The notes beneath the pieces were generated by a model that saw only the letters and a list, made by a program, of their open reading frames with translations, was not told where the DNA came from and made no database searches. A stretch of 27,722 bases of DNA from Paulinella micropora (taxonomy: Eukaryota; Cercozoa; Imbricatea; Euglyphida): contig BJOX01000168.1 in assembly GCA_009731375.1 (NCBI GenBank), positions 550,822 through 578,543 of the forward strand, written 5' to 3'. This document shows, piece by piece, positions 27,001-27,722 of this stretch. A program made the translations under genes and the position numbers. Position 1 is the first letter of the stretch, and every line of letters starts with the position of its first letter.

Positions 27001-27259
27001 TTGCCTTGAGTAGAACGTTCCTGTATTCACCAGAGTAGTTGGTGAATAAATCCTCTTCAAGTTTGAACTGCGTTGATTGGGAATGCGTCCACGAGAGGTC
27101 CGTAGTGAGAGGAGAATTCCCTTCCACCAATTCCTTCAGAAACTTCTTTTCAGAAGGCAGAAGACCATGGTAGACGCCCAATATAGTGAAAGGGCCCAAG
27201 CATTTCCTCTTGTGCTCCCGAATACGCGACAGGGGATCGTGGCGCGAGTTGGCGAACAT
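23174..27259 (-). CDS. Multi-exon DDE-transposase-like gene (tentative model)
   Basis: Proposed exons on the minus strand: 27259-26822, 26736-26473, 26055-25094 (1-base frameshift at 25230-25237), 25058-24321, 24268-24195, 23951-23765, 23454-23174. The last four joins have matching phases, and donors and acceptors are GT/AG (52, 243 and 310-base introns; the 35-base intron at 25059-25093 is short). Motifs in order: RYGDEHGYL, a long poly-Ser linker (about 24600-24980), a CEYC region with WVREL, RECVVYQ ending one exon, DFISFS starting the next, DKAHDLVFVIVWRD, TGDGGSDLHNKAAIWF and then HAYNLCDSSKARYVKHL. The spacing D (23949-23951), D (GDGG, 23393-23395) and a final H...CD...K block resembles DDE/D transposases of an RNase H fold. 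The N-terminal 230 codons and the 'SKRHISKVLTENN...' domain were not recognised. Exon 1 starts at ATG 27259. Alternative: two genes, the second starting at ATG 25074. Confidence 0.5.
23532..23622. repeat. Poly-G tract with 10-N gap, inside an intron
   Basis: A G-rich run with many ggggcgggg words leads into pure G, ten N and more G. It lies in the proposed 23455-23764 intron. Confidence 0.85.
23978..24042. repeat. Poly-A tract with 10-N gap, inside an intron
   Basis: About 47 A, a short agaaaaaa, then ten N. It lies in the proposed 23952-24194 intron. On the coding strand this is poly-T next to an acceptor region. Confidence 0.85.
24595..24935. repeat. GAG/GAA-rich purine tract with 12-bp gtcgagaaggag repeats
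   Basis: Purine-rich repeats with about six gtcgagaaggag copies near 24696-24770. On the minus strand these encode the poly-Ser and FSTS repeats of the transposase-like protein. Long Glu/Lys/Arg frames on the plus strand are shadows. Confidence 0.85.
26056..26472 (-). other. Proposed intron or non-coding spacer with TTAGGG-type repeat
   Basis: Bounded on the minus strand by CCT-GTAAGT at 26472 (strong donor) and a CCGCAG acceptor near 26056, phase 0 on both sides. It contains four ggttag/ttaggg words at 26184-26213. No other gene is seen in it. Confidence 0.45.
26184..26213. repeat. Short interstitial TTAGGG-type repeat
   Basis: gttagggttag, a short taata spacer, then gggttagggttag. It fits the telomere repeat TTAGGG, but only four copies are present. 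Confidence 0.55.
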
Positions 27260-27679
27260 TCCACGTCACCAGGGGTAGAACAAGTGATTTGGCCAAATGT
27301 GGGGTATAAATTTTTCCGAAATTGTCCTGCCTGTGATTTTTGACTTTTTGATTCAGACATTCAAAATTGATTTTATTAAGCAAAAATAAGGTTGAACAAG
27401 CTCAATAACGTATTAAAAATGAGTTTCCAGTTGTATTAAAGCTTCCTGGTTTGACTGTGTGATAAGCCTTAAACATGTGTGACAAAGGATACTTAGTCAC
27501 TTACTGATATCTTAACATCAGCTTTTCTCATCCGTTTCCCTAGTTCAGTTTCAATCATGAATTTGATTACTAAATCAGCTTAATTTGATTATTACAAGCT
27601 GAATGTTAAATAATATTTGAAAAATAGTTAACCACTTTGACTTAGATTTATTTTGGTATCAGGTTGGTGGAGCCCGGCC

Positions 27680-27680
<1 letters not shown>
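27260..27680. other. AT-rich 5' region of the minus-strand gene
   Basis: Upstream DNA of the gene starting at 27259. On its strand TTATACCCC occurs about 40 bases upstream and could be a TATA-like element. From about 27350 the DNA becomes AT-rich without a supported frame. Confidence 0.35.

Positions 27681-27716
<36 letters not shown>
27681..27716. repeat. Poly-C tract at window end
   Basis: About 36 C in a row just before gcgccg; same kind as the other C/G tracts in the window. Confidence 0.9.
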
Positions 27717-27717
<1 letters not shown>

Positions 27718-27722
27718 CGCCG

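Noticed and set aside
26473-27259. SET-domain identity for the N-terminal part of the minus-strand gene
   Set aside because: A 'LGVYHG' and an 'NPNV' word recall SET proteins, but the order and spacing of the other conserved residues do not follow clearly.

Overview
This window is eukaryotic. Three reading units are broken by short introns with GT...AG ends and phase-compatible joins. There is a complete Ty3/gypsy-type LTR retrotransposon, fragments of Polinton-like and piggyBac-like elements, very long tetranucleotide microsatellites, and a short TTAGGG-type interstitial repeat. No rRNA, tRNA, CRISPR array or bacterial operon was seen. The host lineage cannot be fixed from the sequence; a protist, alga or invertebrate would all fit. 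Several N gaps sit directly on long poly-C/G or poly-A runs, so the assembly is weak there, and two gene models need a 1-nt correction at a homopolymer.

Layout. 1-904 (minus): N-terminal part of a Polinton/Maverick-type protein-primed DNA polymerase B and a small AP2-like domain, separated by a gap. 1408-11797: an LTR retrotransposon of about 10.4 kb with 247-bp LTRs (6 mismatches between them), a 4-bp ATAC target duplication, primer binding site, polypurine tract, gag and pol. Gag and pol lie in the same frame and are separated by a single TGA followed by CGG, which suggests stop-codon readthrough. Gag has a CCCH-type finger and an RG-rich tail. Pol has PR-RT-RNaseH-integrase order, an altered protease motif, and a C-terminal extension of about 300 residues.

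11798-18160: repeat-dominated DNA. It holds a poly-C gap, an interleaved palindrome of low-complexity repeats, GATA/TATC arrays that change orientation several times, a foldback (MITE-like) hairpin element at 14837-15295, a 32-bp minisatellite and CT runs. Scattered in it are phase-compatible exon candidates (14365-14449, 14613-14711, 16878-16963, 17870-18034) that could form one membrane-anchored gene with microsatellite-filled introns.

18160-20250: AT-rich DNA with one weak reading frame, then a gapped piggyBac-type transposase on the minus strand.

20540-27700: three genes not recognised by name. A minus-strand gene (about 20540-21835) has a Lys-rich start, a Gln/Ser-rich middle and a conserved-looking C-terminal domain, and needs one frameshift correction. 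A plus-strand gene (22055-23073) has five well-supported exons. A long minus-strand multi-exon gene (27259 to 23174) carries spaced motifs resembling a DDE/D-type (RNase H fold) transposase. The second and third converge near 23100. The window therefore reads as a mobile-element-rich accessory region, and the 20.5-27.3 kb cluster is the best candidate for an undescribed transposon or transposon-derived system.
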